From NCBI GenBank assembly GCA_024663395.1, contig JANFAH010000018.1, positions 496,001 through 560,000 on the forward strand: a DNA stretch of 64,000 nucleotides, given 5' to 3'. A model generated the notes under the pieces. The model ran no database searches. It was not told where the DNA came from and saw only the letters and a program-made list of their open reading frames with translations. This document shows, piece by piece, positions 1 to 12,758 of the stretch. Positions within the stretch are counted from its first letter, which is position 1; each line of letters opens with the position of its first letter. Position numbers and translations under genes: made by a program. This DNA comes from Pisolithus tinctorius (lineage: Eukaryota > Basidiomycota > Agaricomycetes > Boletales > Pisolithaceae).

Positions 1-1080
1 ATCAGGGGAGAATGCAACTGAGGTGACATGAGCAGTATGCCCCTTCAGAAGGCTGCCAATCTGATCTCCACTCTTTGCATCCCAGACCTTCACAGTCTTG
101 TCCCTTGAGCCTGAGACAATCCTGTTGCCATCAGGGGAGAATGCAACTGAGGTGACATAATGAGTATGCCCCTTCAGAGGGCTGCCAATCTGATCTCCAC
201 TCTTTGCATCCCAGACTTTCACAGTCTTGTCCTCTGAGCCTGAGACAATCCTGTTGCCATCAGGGGAGAATGCAACTGAGTTGACATCAGAAGTATGCCC
301 CTTCAGAGGGCTGCCAATCTGATCTCCACTCTTTGCATCCCAGACCCTCACAGTCTTGTCCCAAGAGCCTGAGACAATCCTGTTGCCATCAGGGGAGAAT
401 GCAACTGAGTTGACATAAGAAGTATGCCCCTTCAGAGGGCTGCCAATCTGATCTCCACTCTTTGCATCCCAGACCCTCACAGTCTTGTCCCAAGAGCCTG
501 AGACAATCCTGTTGCCATCAGGGGAGAATGCAACTGAGTTGACATAAGAAGTATGCCCCTTCAGAGGGCTGCCAATCTGATCTCCACTCTTTGCATCCCA
601 GACCCTCACAGTCTTGTCCCTTGAGCCTGAGACAATCCTGTTGCCATCAGGGGAGAATGCAACTGAGGTGACATTTGAAGTATGCCCCTTCAGAGGTCTG
701 CCAATCTGATCTCCACTCTTTGCATCCCAGACCCTCACAGTGTTGTCCTCTGAGCCTGAGACAATCCTGATTCCATCAGGGGAGAATGCAACTGAGGTGA
801 CAGTTGAAGTATGCCCCTTCAGAGGGCTGCCAATCTGATCTCCACTCTTTGCATCCCAGACCCTCACAGTCTTGTCCAAAGAGCCTGAGACAATCCTGTT
901 GCCATCAGGGGAGAATGCAACTGAGTTGACATTTGAAGTATGCCCCTTCAGAGGGCTGCCAATCTGATCTCCACTCTTTGCATCCCAGACCCTCACAGTG
1001 TCATCCCAAGAGCCTGAGACAATCCTGTTGCCATCAGGGGAGAATGCAACTGAGGTGACAGCATCAGTATGCCCCTGTAA
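1..1080 (-). repeat. Near-identical 129-bp WD40-coding tandem array (copy A)
   Basis: Eight visible units with an exact 129-nt period; the sequence CTGATCTCCACTCTTTGC recurs at 61, 190, 319, 448, 577, 706, 835 and 964. Each unit encodes one WD40 blade (GHTxxV...SPDGNRIVSGSxD...VWDAKSGDQIGSPL). Units differ almost only at two residues after GHT and one after GS. No CpG occurs from 1 to about 1486. Near identity suggests concerted evolution by unequal crossover or gene conversion. Confidence 0.93.
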
Positions 1081-4050
1081 GGCAAGCTGGACAGCTGGCC
1101 AGTGCTGGAGACCCCCCTGAGCAACTTTCACAAGATGGAAGAATTTGCACATAAGTTGTTTGGAAAACAAGGATGTAGAAGGTGCAAAGGGCAATGCAGA
1201 CAGGTATAGGTGTGGTGCACTGCATGAAATTGCTGTGGTAAAGTATTGCAAAAATTTGACCCCATCCATTGCTAATGCTGCTGGTACTTCACAACCTGCA
1301 TGGCCCTGCACATGACATCAGGTGACATCAAATGCCATTGCTAACTGGAGTACTTACCTGTAACCATCTGGCTGTGATTGCAAGAGAGGATTCAGCACTT
1401 CCCAATGCTCCAAGAAGGCTAAGAGCCTCAATCCAGAACAGGATTTTTTCACTCTCTACAATGCCTTGCACAGATGTTGCAAGGCACGAGTCAAACTTGG
1501 CCATCTCCAAATGCTCTGCCCAGAATTTGCAAGAGTAGGATAAGTGTTGTGAAATACTTGTGTTGATTCTTTCTGGCAAGTCAGGAATCTGGGAGTTGCT
1601 GAGGTACGAGTTTTCCAGCCTGCAGATGTTGAAACGCAGCTCCTTAGCTAGCACTTGCAACGAGGCATAGGCTAGATTACTTGAGTCAGAAGTGTCGATG
1701 AAGTAGACTCCACTTCGCGAATGATCAGTTAGGAAGTCATAAAAGGACGCATGGAGAGGTCGAACAGGAGAGGAGCCGTCAGCAATACCACCCAGCACTG
1801 GAGCCATGAACTGAAGGATTCTGACTACATCATAGTGGTCTTTTTCATTGGGGAAGAGACTGCGCATATGATTCAACGCCGCCAGGGGCAAAGGCTCCAA
1901 CATCGTCAGAAGCTGCTGCATGACAGAGCAAAACCGCTGAAATGGTATCCCTGACTTCGGCACGACGCTGCCTAGGATGGTAGCATACATGCCATCCAAA
2001 AGTGTCTTCCCCTCTTCCGATGGGATGGCTGTTAGGCTCTTGAATCGTTCTTCCACAGTTTCACCAAAGGCGCGATTCGGGTCGACAAACTCGCAGGCCA
2101 GACGTGCCCACTCGAACAAACCATTCGACTTGTGAACAATCTGCTGTATCTCCGTGGGCCCAATGGTAACTTTGAGGCTATCAAGTTTATTCGAAACAAA
2201 TTGAGTGATGTCACGCTGCGCCAGCTCTGCAGGGACATCATCCAGACACATCCGTCTGACGTGCGTACCACCACTTAGAGCACGTTCGATGTCCGGTGAC
2301 GGTCGGGACGTTAATAGGATGCGAAAGTTTGAAGGTAGGTTTGCAGCTTCCGTCGATGTCAGAAGCAACAGAATATTCTCCCTCGATGATACCCCACCGC
2401 TTTCATCTAGCGCATCGATCACCACAACTACATTCCCAGCAATGGCGCCAGCAGCCTCCGATAATGGCTTCAAGATGAGTTTCTGCCACTGCTGCAATAC
2501 ATCAGGTGTCGTCCTCAGAGTGGGGTCCTCAGTAAGAACACGACCTAAAGCTCGTCGGAACGCGGGGTAATGGTTGGCCAGATCGCGTGAAATAGTCGTC
2601 AGCATCTTCTCTTCCCGACGCTCAGCCTGCCTGTCACGGGCAAAACAAAAGCAAGACCCAAGCCCTCCCACATCCTTGAACCAGGATGCAATGGTATGGG
2701 CGATCGCAGATTTGCCCCTCCCAGCCTGCCCGTGAAGCCATAAAATGCGTCGGGCGTCGGGGTGGGTATCCTTGACCCAGTTGATGATGTCCTGCAGAAT
2801 CTCCTTCCTCGTGTTCTCTAGGCATTTCTTCATCGTGTTCAAGCCCGCCGTGCCTGTATAAGCCATCCCCTCCATGTTCAGGTCCTCGAGAACGCGATAC
2901 ACGTTGATCTGGATGTCCCGGGTCTGGCAGTCTCGGTATTGCTGCATCAGCTCGTCTAGAATCTTGGTGTAGTCGTCGATGGCAGTCTGCGTCTCGGACA
3001 TTATGTTCTTTCTGAGTCTCTTCCCTGAGAAGGTATGAGGTCAAAATCTCAACGAGGCAACAACGGACATACAAAAGTTTGTTGTTTCTGAATAATCTCT
3101 GATGAACTGCGCACAGGCATTGATTACCCGCGCAATGTTCGCCAAGGGGACTCTCATGGTATCAATGTTCTTGATGGTGTCGTCTTTCGAAAGGAATGTA
3201 TACACAGAGCCGACTTTTTGCAAGAGCTCCGATACCGCACTATCTAGGTTTGCTTGCGTGATGATCAACTGGCGCAACGGTGGTGTGAGTAAAGAAAGTA
3301 GATAAAGAACTCCGAGTCATACTTGGGAAGCGGCCGTGAGAATGCTCAACGCTATCTGGGCGTAGGGGTGGACCTGCGCGGGATTGTTCAGTCGCGGGAT
3401 AGATGCCAGAGCAAACCTACGCACGTTTGAAATCGTGGTGACTACACTGTTAAAGATCTTAAGAGGTTGTAGATAGTTGCTACTCAAGTTCTCAAGGTCA
3501 GCAACTGCGGTACTGGTCTGTGCGACAATGTCGACAACAATTTCGCCAGCACGTGGGATCGGTTTTATGTTCTCGAAAACTTGTTGAGCAATACCAAGAT
3601 CATCACCCGCCACAGCTGGGTCAGGATCAGGACCTGCTTTACTGGGCAACCCTTGAGTCTGTGAAAGATACGTGCTTAGCATTGTTGCAGTGCCGGACGC
3701 CGTAGAAAACATACATCAACATCTTGGGCCACTTTTCGCGGTTCTGTGTCTTCCTGGGCCCCTTCAGATGCAATGGGATCGACAGTGGAACTCGACGGGC
3801 CTCGGTGAGACCGAATGAAGCGACTTTTCATAGCGGCCAGTTTGCCCTTGAAACCATGGCCCGAATGCCCAGGATTCGCCGCGGTGCCTCCAACAGCAGC
3901 CTCGGACTGCCTTTGAGACTTGTGTTTGACCGATCCATTAGTCTGGTGCGTTGGCAAAAACAGATTGCTTACTGGAGGGACGTTAGGCGTTGATGAGGAT
4001 GACTTTCCAATATACGGGAAACCACGTTTCTTTGACTGGAGTCTCGCCAT
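1..4050 (-). CDS. NACHT-WD40 NLR/STAND protein, copy A (3' end beyond window)
   Basis: Fungal NLR-like receptor: a signal-transducing NTPase with a WD40 sensor, of the type linked to non-self recognition and regulated cell death. I read five exons on the minus strand: 4050-3715, 3658-3323, 3268-3073, 3024-1358 and 1305 to the window edge. The GT-AG introns are 48-56 nt. Exon 1 (ATG at 4050) is basic and Ser/Pro-rich. Exons 2-3 encode a helical N-terminal region that may be Goodbye-like (uncertain). Exon 4 holds NACHT: Walker A HGQAGRGKSAIAHT and Walker B VVVVIDALDESG. Exon 5 carries at least eight 43-residue WD40 repeats. The reading frame is open throughout, so this copy looks functional, unlike copy B. 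The start was chosen because exon lengths and phases agree with copy B. Confidence 0.88.
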
Positions 4051-4849
4051 TGAGGAATTGATAGTTCGGAAGCGATATGTACTGAGAGTTGGATTGCGAT
4101 GACTGTGAGTTAGATTGCAATGTCGTTCGAGTATTGAGACGAGCAGCGGTAGTTGCGTGCTGTGTAGGTGTCTGGTGTACACGTGTGGGTGGGTAGCCGT
4201 CTCGCTGCCAGTTCTCATAGCCACGGTCAGCGCTCAGCGCTCGTTCTGCTGTCTCTGTCCCCTTCCCTCTTCCATCTCACCAAACGCCTCTCGCTCGAGC
4301 TCCGACTTTTTCCATCCCGCCTTGCTTGCCCCTGTGAAGAGCGTCACAACGGATGGTCGTCATCGAACGGCAGCAACGGCTGAGGATAACAAACAAGAAG
4401 TAATCGAGGCATCTGGCATCTGAAGTAGGCACCATAGGTAAGTCACCCTGAATGAACCGCTGCGCTACAACACCATTGTCGTACGAAGCGTGCAGAGACT
4501 TGTTTTCCACCATCCTCACTCGGACTCCCCCGCAGCCCTGTGTCTGCACACGATTGAATTTATGAGTTGTACTAACTCTCCACTGAATAGCAAGTAGCTG
4601 GGCCAAGACGCTGCAATCCGCGAAATGCCATGGTTCCCAGCTTAGGCATCGTCGACTGATAACACATCGTCCCAGGATTTCCGCTATGCTACGCGTAAGT
4701 CTCCTATTTCCTCGTGATAGTATTCTGCACTTTTCTCAATGTCGTCTTCCGTTCGAGACATCAGCAATTAGTCACTAATTCCACTGCAAACTTAGTTCCT
4801 CAATTCTCCTTCTCTAACATCAGTTCTGGCGCATATCCCTATGTAGCGT
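4051..4849. other. 5' flank of NLR copy A, no gene seen
   Basis: Upstream region of the minus-strand NLR gene. It aligns by eye with the matching flank of copy B (59339-60040), with small indels, so the duplication extends past the coding region. I see no convincing ORF or RNA gene. Promoter elements for the NLR gene presumably lie here but I cannot point to a clear TATA box. Confidence 0.5.
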
Positions 4850-5400
4850 TCACCTGGCCTGTGTCACTCGGAAACTATTGACAGTATATTCGAGCATGAT
4901 ATAGAACGAGAATTTGCAGAACATACCGCTCGCTGTGACGACGACGTCGACCATTTTCCAAGGCATCATGGCAAGACGGCCTTTCTCGAAGGATGGCACG
5001 TTGTTTTCTTGTCCTTCCAACAAATCATCTCTGTTACTCTGCTCGTCACCATCGATCTTGCGCAACACCACCATACGAGCATGAAGTGTTTCCCTAAGCA
5101 CTGGTTACCGCTCTCGGTGCGAGGTATCTGTCGACCGTTCACCATTTTCCTTCGCCATGTAGTTGCATTACGTCGTCCCATTCATCGTCGTCCTCACTCT
5201 CATCTCCAGAGTCGAAAAGTGATGAATGCACAGGCGTTTTCACTTGTCTGCTGTTCTAGAATTTTCGAGCTGAACAGCAGCTGTGAGTTGAAGGTCCATG
5301 GTAGACGGGTAGTCTGCTGGGTCAAGCTGCACAAAATGACGCACATGAGCCAAACCTAGCATTACAACGTAGAAAAATTCAGCATACATCCATACCTTTC
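4850..5400 (-). pseudogene. Duplicated fragment of an unknown minus-strand gene (copy A)
   Basis: Minus-strand coding-like sequence that recurs at 61938-62350 plus 60040-60235. Shared peptide patches include an acidic segment (SEDESEDD-like in the other copy), then QLDPADYASTMDL, MVVLRKIDGDEQ and EGQENNVPSFEK. In this copy the last patch runs straight into LAMMPWKMVDVVV, whereas the other copy has about 1.7 kb in between. I do not recognise the family. Frames shift between patches, so I treat it as a decayed or multi-exon gene fragment. Confidence 0.35.
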
Positions 5401-5649
5401 GCGCCGTGCCGTCTTGTTTTTGCTACCTAGAGAAATAAGAGTACTAGCACGAAAAATGTCATCACGAGGTATGGCGGCACTTGTGCACCCCCTGCATTGA
5501 GGTATTTGACGAAATAGTGTTACGGAGGGCCGCCTTGAGTTTCGGTGGAGATGTGAGGGTGGTCAGCTGGTGTTTGTCGCATCGATGGACTCGCCAGTTC
5601 TGAATGGGCGTTCTGCTGTCCCGGAACGGAACTTGCGAACCCGGATTCG

Positions 5650-7350
5650 ATGATCGTGCCGAAAGTGTCGGATTCGGATTTCGGAACGACACCCGTCTGC
5701 ACACTGGGATCCACGTCTGCGATATCCGAGGTGCTCGACGTCGTCCAATAGGGAAGGCATGCTTTGGTTACTGTTGTCACTTGAGGGAGGATGACACCGT
5801 CCCCGTCCTTCTCGCAATGCAAGCTAGACGAGCTGATGTCTTCGAAGTTGGCGTTCCGTTCTCAGTCCCATCGCAGCGTTCAAGAAACTATCCCTGTGAG
5901 TCCGTTCATTCCAAATCTCCAAAGGGAACACATTAGGACGCTCCTCACAGTGGAGTTGAGTATGTAAGGATTCTCCGAGCAATCGCCTTACGGTCCTGAT
6001 ACCTCTAACCAGTGAGTCAAGTATGGGGCTATTCGTGCTCACTAACCTGTGTAGGTTATTACATCTCTATCCTAAATTGCATACAGCCAAGACACGCAGA
6101 CAGGGAACTTGCCATACTGGCACTAACAGATTCGTTACGGAAGACCTTGAACCTGAAGAGTGATCTAGGTTTCGCAGGAAATGCACGGAAGCTGGGTGAG
6201 TGCAGGGTCATGGCATCCACAAACACCTCGATGGCCTATAGCCTCATCCATCGCGTGGTACAGTTGACATCCCTACGCTGGCTTCCTGTCTGATATAAGG
6301 TTTGCCTTTATGCAAGCTCAACGTTACCGGAGTATCCACGTTACCTTTCTCAGACCGGAACCGCTGAGCCTTCCATTGAAGGGTTTATGGCCAGCGAACT
6401 TCTCGATACCATCGTTCGTATCCACGATTCACTTTGACACCGTCGTCGTCGAGAGGGGCATAATCTCCCTGTGCGAGCCGGTCCAGCTCCTCACCTGCAC
6501 TTCCAAGTTATGCATTGCAGAGAGCCTGGCCAACTTTGCCAATGATGCGCAGATCTGGCTGAAAAGAGGGGATCTGTAGGTGCCTGCCAATCACGCAGTA
6601 CAACTGACCCGATCTCATGCTTTTGCGGCGACCGCACACGGTCGCATCAAATCAATTATGCAGTTAGTCAGGTGTGCGCTTTCCGTTCTTTTGAACCTTT
6701 AGAACGAACGTTGGCCAGGCATTTTAAAACATATCGCATTATCGCAGACACGGGTGCTGGGGTAGCAAATGCGACGATGTGTGCCCGTTTGGGATGGAAT
6801 GCGTAATCTATGTGCGTGCCGAGGATGCACGGACACAAGTTCTGGACATTTCCCGTATGAAGATGTTTGTTGTCAAGGTACCCAATTTGTCAACATGTAA
6901 GTCAATCAAGGTACTCAATACGATGCGCTTAGGTCGTACCCGTGGAGACTGACTCAAAGACACTGAAGGAAAGGAATTGTTAACGAAGCGATGAGAGATT
7001 GGGATGCGAACCTTCCTACGACGCACTTCCTCATCGAATCCATTATCAATTCCCATATATTGTCCGCGATTGGCAAGAGGTGAAATCAGAGCACAGATGA
7101 GGCAGGCGACAGGAGAGTTACCTGTGGCTATCGCATACGTTGGTGCCGGCATGTGTCCTCGTACCAGGTTATCCCGGATACATCTGTGTATTACCTCGTC
7201 GGGCGTTGAGACAAGAGGTGAAGGTGCACTCGAATGAATTTATCGTCCTGATGTGCTATGATGGATCTCTTCTGGTCCCCTCCTCGTGCCTTGACATGGC
7301 GAGGCGCATTGACGCGAACTATACAAGCGAGCAGGTACGTCTACATTTTC
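5650..7350 (+). pseudogene. Tryptophan synthase (TRP5-type) pseudogene, copy A
   Basis: Remains of the fungal bifunctional tryptophan synthase, which makes tryptophan from indole-3-glycerol phosphate and serine. The alpha-domain start is readable as DDTVPVLLAMQA followed by ADVFEVGVPFS near 5785-5870. The GYY-PIL region follows near 6055. The beta-domain lysine region (AQIWLKRGDL) is near 6550, an EIRAQM-type stretch near 7085, and LVGVETRGEG-type sequence near 7200. Frames change repeatedly, stops are frequent and catalytic stretches are missing, so it is not functional. Similar in structure to copy D at the right end of the window. Confidence 0.75.
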
Positions 7351-7989
7351 CGCAACCAACTTCTTCTCTCACGTGTTCAACATCGCACTGCTCACATTTA
7401 TCACAGCTGACCGTTCTCCCGATATTGGCGCCGGGCTACTAGTCTTGATTAACAACAATTACGTCGCAACACTGGTTCTGGGCTGAGCCTCGCAACGAAC
7501 CATTATCCGAAATGTAGGCTGGACGTCTGGAGGGTTCTTGTTAGTGGAGAGATGGCAGGGAGCGGAGCAGTGGTAGTTGAGGGAGGGGCTGTCACGCTTG
7601 ATCCGGCAAGTATAGAAAGCGTGTCAGTGAGGTGCGTACGGATTCCAAGCAACTTGCCACACTCGCAAAAGAGAATAAGCATTTTATAGTGTGATTCCCA
7701 ACCCTCCGAAATCAAAGTTATTTTGTGTCTCTCTTCAGCTACGGCGCGCTGGCTTACAACACATGTTGAAGGGATAGGTCACAACCACCTACATACTGAC
7801 CACGTAACATTGTATGGGATGTGATTGGTCCTAGGGGTTCGTGTTCTTGTTTTTATGTGCATGTCAAAGTCCTGAATTCAACGAATAGGAAGAACGTACA
7901 AGAAGCTGTCGAATCACTGCCAGTGCACCTGTGCCCAACACTGGGGTGGGTCTAGAACACGCCACTAGATTATGAAAGCCAAAGACAAC
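7351..7989. other. Spacer between two TRP5 pseudogene copies
   Basis: No ORF or repeat that I can interpret. It joins the decayed beta-domain end of TRP5 copy A to the internal start of copy B, which begins mid-alpha-domain just after an intron-like acceptor (TTTAG). Confidence 0.4.
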
Positions 7990-10005
7990 TCATTGATTTT
8001 CCTTTAGCCTGTCCTATGTCCAACTCGTAGCACCGTCGATGTCCCTGCACCGACTTCCTCACTTGGCTTCCGTCGCAGATTCCTTCATTTATGTCGTCTC
8101 GCGTGTAAGTTCTTCCTTTATATCAGTTGGTCGTTATCGGAATATGCATACCGCATCTCCCAGATGGGAACCACCGGCTCTTCCATCAAAACGGATTCGT
8201 GAACAGCGAGCTTCCCGACATCATCGCTCGTATCTGCAAGCACGCTTCCGTACCCCTTGCTGTGGATTTCGGAATTGCTACGTGTATTCACTTTGACATT
8301 GTTGTCGAAGCTGGAGCTGACGGCATCGTCGTTGGGAGCCGCATAGTCTCCCTCATCAAAGAAGCGCCGGCCGGTCGAGTTCCTCAGGTAGTCGAGAATT
8401 TCTGCAGAGGATTCAAGGGATCATCGCCCTCCAACTCCTCCACTGCCGGAGTTCAGAGTTCGCGATGCCATTACCCGGTCATTGCCATGATAACTCGACC
8501 GACTGGAATTACACTTCTCCCCCCGCGCTTCGGCCGGTATGTTCTGGAAGCGCGTTATGACTGTCTCCTCGAGTTAGAGGAGGCCTCCAACGCTACGCGG
8601 AATGACCCAATGTTCTGGGATGAGTTCGAAAGTCACTATGGTTACATGAACCGCCCTTCCAAGCTATACGGTATTTTGCAGAAGGTCTGACCAAGTATGC
8701 TGATGGTGCACAGATTTGGCTGAAACGAGAAGATCTGTACGTGTCCGCCAATCACACAGTTCAATCGGTCTGATCTCATGCTTTTACAGCAACCATACAG
8801 GGTCACATAAAATCAATAACGCGGTTGGCCAGGTGCGCGTTGGCCCGTTCCTTTCAATGTTTTAGGCTGAAGGTCAGCCAAGGTCCTGTTGACTAAAGGT
8901 CTCGGCAAAACTCGCGTTATTGCAAACACGGGTGCCGGTCAACGTGGTGTGGCGACTGCGACCGTGTGTGCCCGTTTCGGGATGGAGCGCGTCATCTCTA
9001 TGGGTGCTGAGGATGTACGGAGACAAACTCTGAACGTCTTCCATATGAGGATTCTTGGCGCCAAGGTACCCAACTTGTGATGCAGATCAATCAAGGTACT
9101 AATTAAGTTCTACTCAGGTCGTGCCCATCCAGTCGGGTTCGAAGAAGGACGCTGTTAACGAAGCGATGAGATTGGGTCACGAACCTTGCTAAAACCCACT
9201 CCCTCGTTGGATCCTGTTTCAGCCCTCATCCATTCCCGACTATTGTCCGCGACTATCAAAAGGTGATCGGATGTGAAATCAAAGCACAGATGAAGGAGGC
9301 GACAGGGAAACTTCCGGTTGTGGTTGTCGCCTGCGCTGGAGGCAGCAGCAATACCATCGGGTCCTTTTGCAAATTCATCCCGCATACGTCTGTGCACCTC
9401 GTGGGTGTTGAGGCAGGAGACAAGGCTGAGTATATGGATAAATTTATCGTCCTTGTGTGCTAACTCCCGGCAAGGTATCAATGGTGATCGTCGCAGTGCC
9501 ACCCTGGCTAGAGGCAATCTGGATGTCCTACATGGAGTTCGAACGTATGTCCTGCCAGACCCCGCTGGTCAAATCGTAGAAACACACTCTATCAGTGCTG
9601 GATTGGATTATCCTGGTGTTGGACCAGAACATTCCTGGTTGAAGGACAGTAAATGTGCTGAGTACGTCGTTGCGACGGATGAGGAAGCTTTGAGAGGATT
9701 CCGTCTGTGCACTCAGCTCAAGGGTATCATTCCAGGTTAGTGTTCTTTGATTATGGAGGGGGCATGTTTGATGATGCATTTCAGCATTGGAATCTTTGCA
9801 TGCTCTGTGGGAGGGCATTTGCCGAGTGAAGACACTTGCCAAGGAAACCAACCTAGTTATTGCAAATGTAATGTTTACCAGTTTCTCCTACCTCTGTTGA
9901 CACACTGGAATATAGTGCCCCTCTGGAAGAGGTGACAAAGACATAGAACAGATCTCCCAGCTCTTGCCCAGAAAATGGGCTGATTGCCTTGACTGGCACA
10001 TTTGA
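7990..10005 (+). pseudogene. Tryptophan synthase (TRP5-type) pseudogene, copy B
   Basis: Best preserved of four TRP5 copies. It starts after an intron acceptor with LSYVQLVAPSMSLHR, then DSFIYVVSR, MGTTGSS, ELPDIIARICKHASVPLAV and EAGADGIVVGSRIVSLIKEAP: the second half of the alpha domain. The beta domain follows: [106 protein letters not shown] and a C-terminal GDKD-EQISQLLP to a stop at 10003-10005. Several single-base shifts (for example after SSIKT), a damaged Gly-rich PLP loop and the missing N-terminus mark it as a pseudogene. Confidence 0.85.
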
Positions 10006-10829
10006 AAGATGGTAGATGGAATCTAGATATAGAGCAGAAAGACTATAGAAGCTGTGAGTAATCATGTAAATGAGGGCAAAATGTGCACTCCAGGCAGTTA
10101 ATGAATAAGTATGAACCTACATATGACTCCATGACTATGCTTGTTTGTGCACTCAAATGACAATGGCAGCCTCATCTTCCCCCCTCAACATTCAACCATA
10201 ATTTCCAGAAAGGACATGAACATCTTCACCCCCTTACCTATGACTCAGCTACTCTGGAAAATGCAACTCCACTAACACCTTATGTTGCTGGCCAAGGCAG
10301 CCCTGCAGTACATAGGCTATTCCTTTGATGCAGTGGAGCCTAGTATGGCCAGCTGATTAGCCACTTGTTTGTGCTGGAAACCAAGCCTGTTAAGAGTGAC
10401 AGCAATAATATGATCAGACCAGGATTGCCATGCTAAACTCCCCTTTTGAAGAACCTGTTCATTGTTCCCCAAGTCTCCTCCATCATCCTCAGTGGCACCC
10501 ATCCTGAGACTGCCCATATTGTGATGAGTTCAGTGGGAGAGTGCATGGGGTACAAGGGTGAGAAGATGGTACCAAAGAAGAAGATGAGGTTGATTGGAGA
10601 GGGAGACAGATATGGGGGAATGCTGTACTGTATGGAAAGCCGGACGGTCACGCTCAGAAAGGCAGTGGGCGAGGCGCCCACAAATACTAAACTTGGTAAT
10701 TGACCCCCTTGGGACCCAAGACACCACAAACCTACCCGAGATGTAATTTAACAGCCTTATATATATTATAATGAATCACGAACAATGACCACGAAAATGT
10801 AGATACGAGCCTGACATACCACATAGTAT
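10006..10829. other. CpG-poor spacer, no gene seen
   Basis: Follows the TRP5 copy B stop. The first part resembles the sequence after TRP5 copy C near 53830-53960, so it is the common 3' flank of that gene family member. From about 9840 to 10640 I see no CpG. No convincing ORF. The last 100 bases are the 3' flank of the minus-strand integrase-core gene. Confidence 0.45.
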
Positions 10830-12758
10830 CTACCACTTGTCTAGGAATGGATCATCGTCATCACTTTCATCATCAGAAAAGGCTGAAATAACGATGCCAG
10901 CTCCAGCATCACTTGTCTCACCACCTTCAACATTGGGTTCGTCATCAAGGTTATTCAATACCCGGATGTGATCTTCCTCTGCTCGTACTTAGCCACTAGT
11001 TAACAGAAATTTCATTGACAACTTACGTAGTCCAAGGCCACCGCCTATACCGCCCATGTAGTAGTTTCCATCTGTCTCATTGAAAGGGAGATCTTCCAAG
11101 CCTTCAATAAGGGGGAGGCACTCTGTGGGCATATCAACATCCATGATTGATTCACAGAGAGTCTGTGCCTCTTCTTGTTGCTGAATGAGGGCCAACATTT
11201 CACGATATACAGTCCATGCATTGCCATGACCAACGGGAGGACGCTGCAACATAGTGTAACACTTTTTGAGGAAGGCGCCAAATGCAGGGGATACCAGATC
11301 AAACATGGGATGAGTGGAATTGATATACACCTTGCGTACATGCTCTATTGCAGCACAGTCAACGATCACCTGTTATCCATAAGTCAGGATGCATGACATG
11401 TATCTAAATCTATATTCCATACCTTGAAGTCCAGTGCACCATAATCTTCAGCGGCACTGTGGATAAGTTCAGGGACACCATGCGGCAATACCTTGGATCG
11501 TTTAGTGGTTGATTGAAAAGCGCACCATAATGTGAATTACCCACTTTGTTTCGATCACGGCGCTTTGCAGTGTAATTCACGCGGTTCCTATACGCATCGA
11601 GTTCACACTGAAGCCAGGGGATGAACACCCAATAAAAGACGAGCCTGACAGATTCAAAAATCCAAAGTCAGTATGTTACTCCTCAGAAAGTGATCAACTT
11701 ACCGCTGTAATGTGTTGTCACAATCGTACCAGCCTTGTTGCACACCCCGATCCAGAAGAGACTCGAAGCCAGGTGTGAAGCGGCGCTGGAGTTGCGACCA
11801 AGTGATTTCAGGCATGACATTCTTCTTTGTTCGCATCCATCTGTGTTGCAACGTACCGAGCAAACTATGGTCATGCCACTGGCGTAGCATAGTTTGGGCA
11901 TTGGCGATCCCAAAGTTTTCTGTGCCTGGATCGCTCTGTGTAACAAGTGGAATGTCTGTTAAGGAAGCGGCGGGTATGAGTGTCCCCACAGCATGACAAG
12001 GGTTAATTACTTACAACCAAGTTCATCAACAACATCGAGATAATAGCTTAGGATTAGTTGAGGGTTACGATTTGAATGCCAGATGTGCATCCACATTATT
12101 CTTCCTGAAAACGGCTCTATACCTGTGTGGAGAGCTAAGCCAAACCGAAGCCATTTATCATGCTGATCAATCGCCCAAATATCATTCACACCAGCAGCCC
12201 AGAATCGCCGCTGTTGAAGATGCTGGGCCTTCTGCTGTCGAACAAGATCAGGCTCGTAGGTGGTGAAGTATTCATGGACAATGCTGCTGCAGCAGAGTAA
12301 GTTGATATATGGGATCGTTGATCAGAACTTACCGAGATACAGACATGTCCATCTCATGGAACAATAAACTTATTGTTTCGCGCACTCCAGCGTTGGGGTA
12401 CATCTCACACAGATGGACCATAACACTACGGATCGATTCAGTTGTGTGGCCCTGCTGGCGAGTACGGTGCAACCCCAAGCTTTTGCAAATGGCCTTGAAT
12501 TTCGTCAGACTGGTAATTTTAGATCAGGGTTAATGAGACATGGATAACAGAGGAAAACGTAGCTGCGTACCCGATTCCGTATTCCTCAGTGTTGATGTGC
12601 TTGAGAACTTCTTCCAGCATCTCCTTGTCTGTGCGGCGGGCCTTCCACAGCCGCATGACATGGGGGGTAATCTGCTCAATCAGTGCTGTTCCAGAATCAG
12701 CGCAGTGGTGTAATACATTGTGAACCGACATACGCAATGGTTTATGTTGATTAGGCAT
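10830..12758 (-). CDS. Integrase-core (DDE, rve-like) domain protein, multi-exon
   Basis: Reads as a continuous multi-exon gene from ATG at 12758 (MPNQHKPLRMSVHNV) to a TAG at 10832-10830 after an acidic tail (SDDESDDDDPFLDKW). Introns of about 30-60 nt with good donors (GTAAGT at several) separate the exons. The integrase-like core includes GVNDIWAIDQHDKW, then VTQSDPGTENFG and, 40 residues after its Asp, KKNVMPEITWS, giving a plausible D, D-40-E triad. Then come LVF-WVFIPWLQCELDAYRNR and NKVLPHGVP. Related proteins are common in Agaricomycete genomes as integrase core domain proteins. No terminal repeats or TSD seen around it, so it may be a domesticated gene or an immobile relic. No zinc HHCC module seen. 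Confidence 0.75.

Noticed and set aside
1..1080. 129-bp tandem repeats as satellite or CRISPR-like array
   Set aside because: The units encode WD40 blades in frame with an upstream NACHT exon.
5520..5822. 100-codon minus-strand frame, also present near 62480
   Set aside because: Overlaps the plus-strand TRP5 alpha-domain remains; conservation follows from the segmental duplication.
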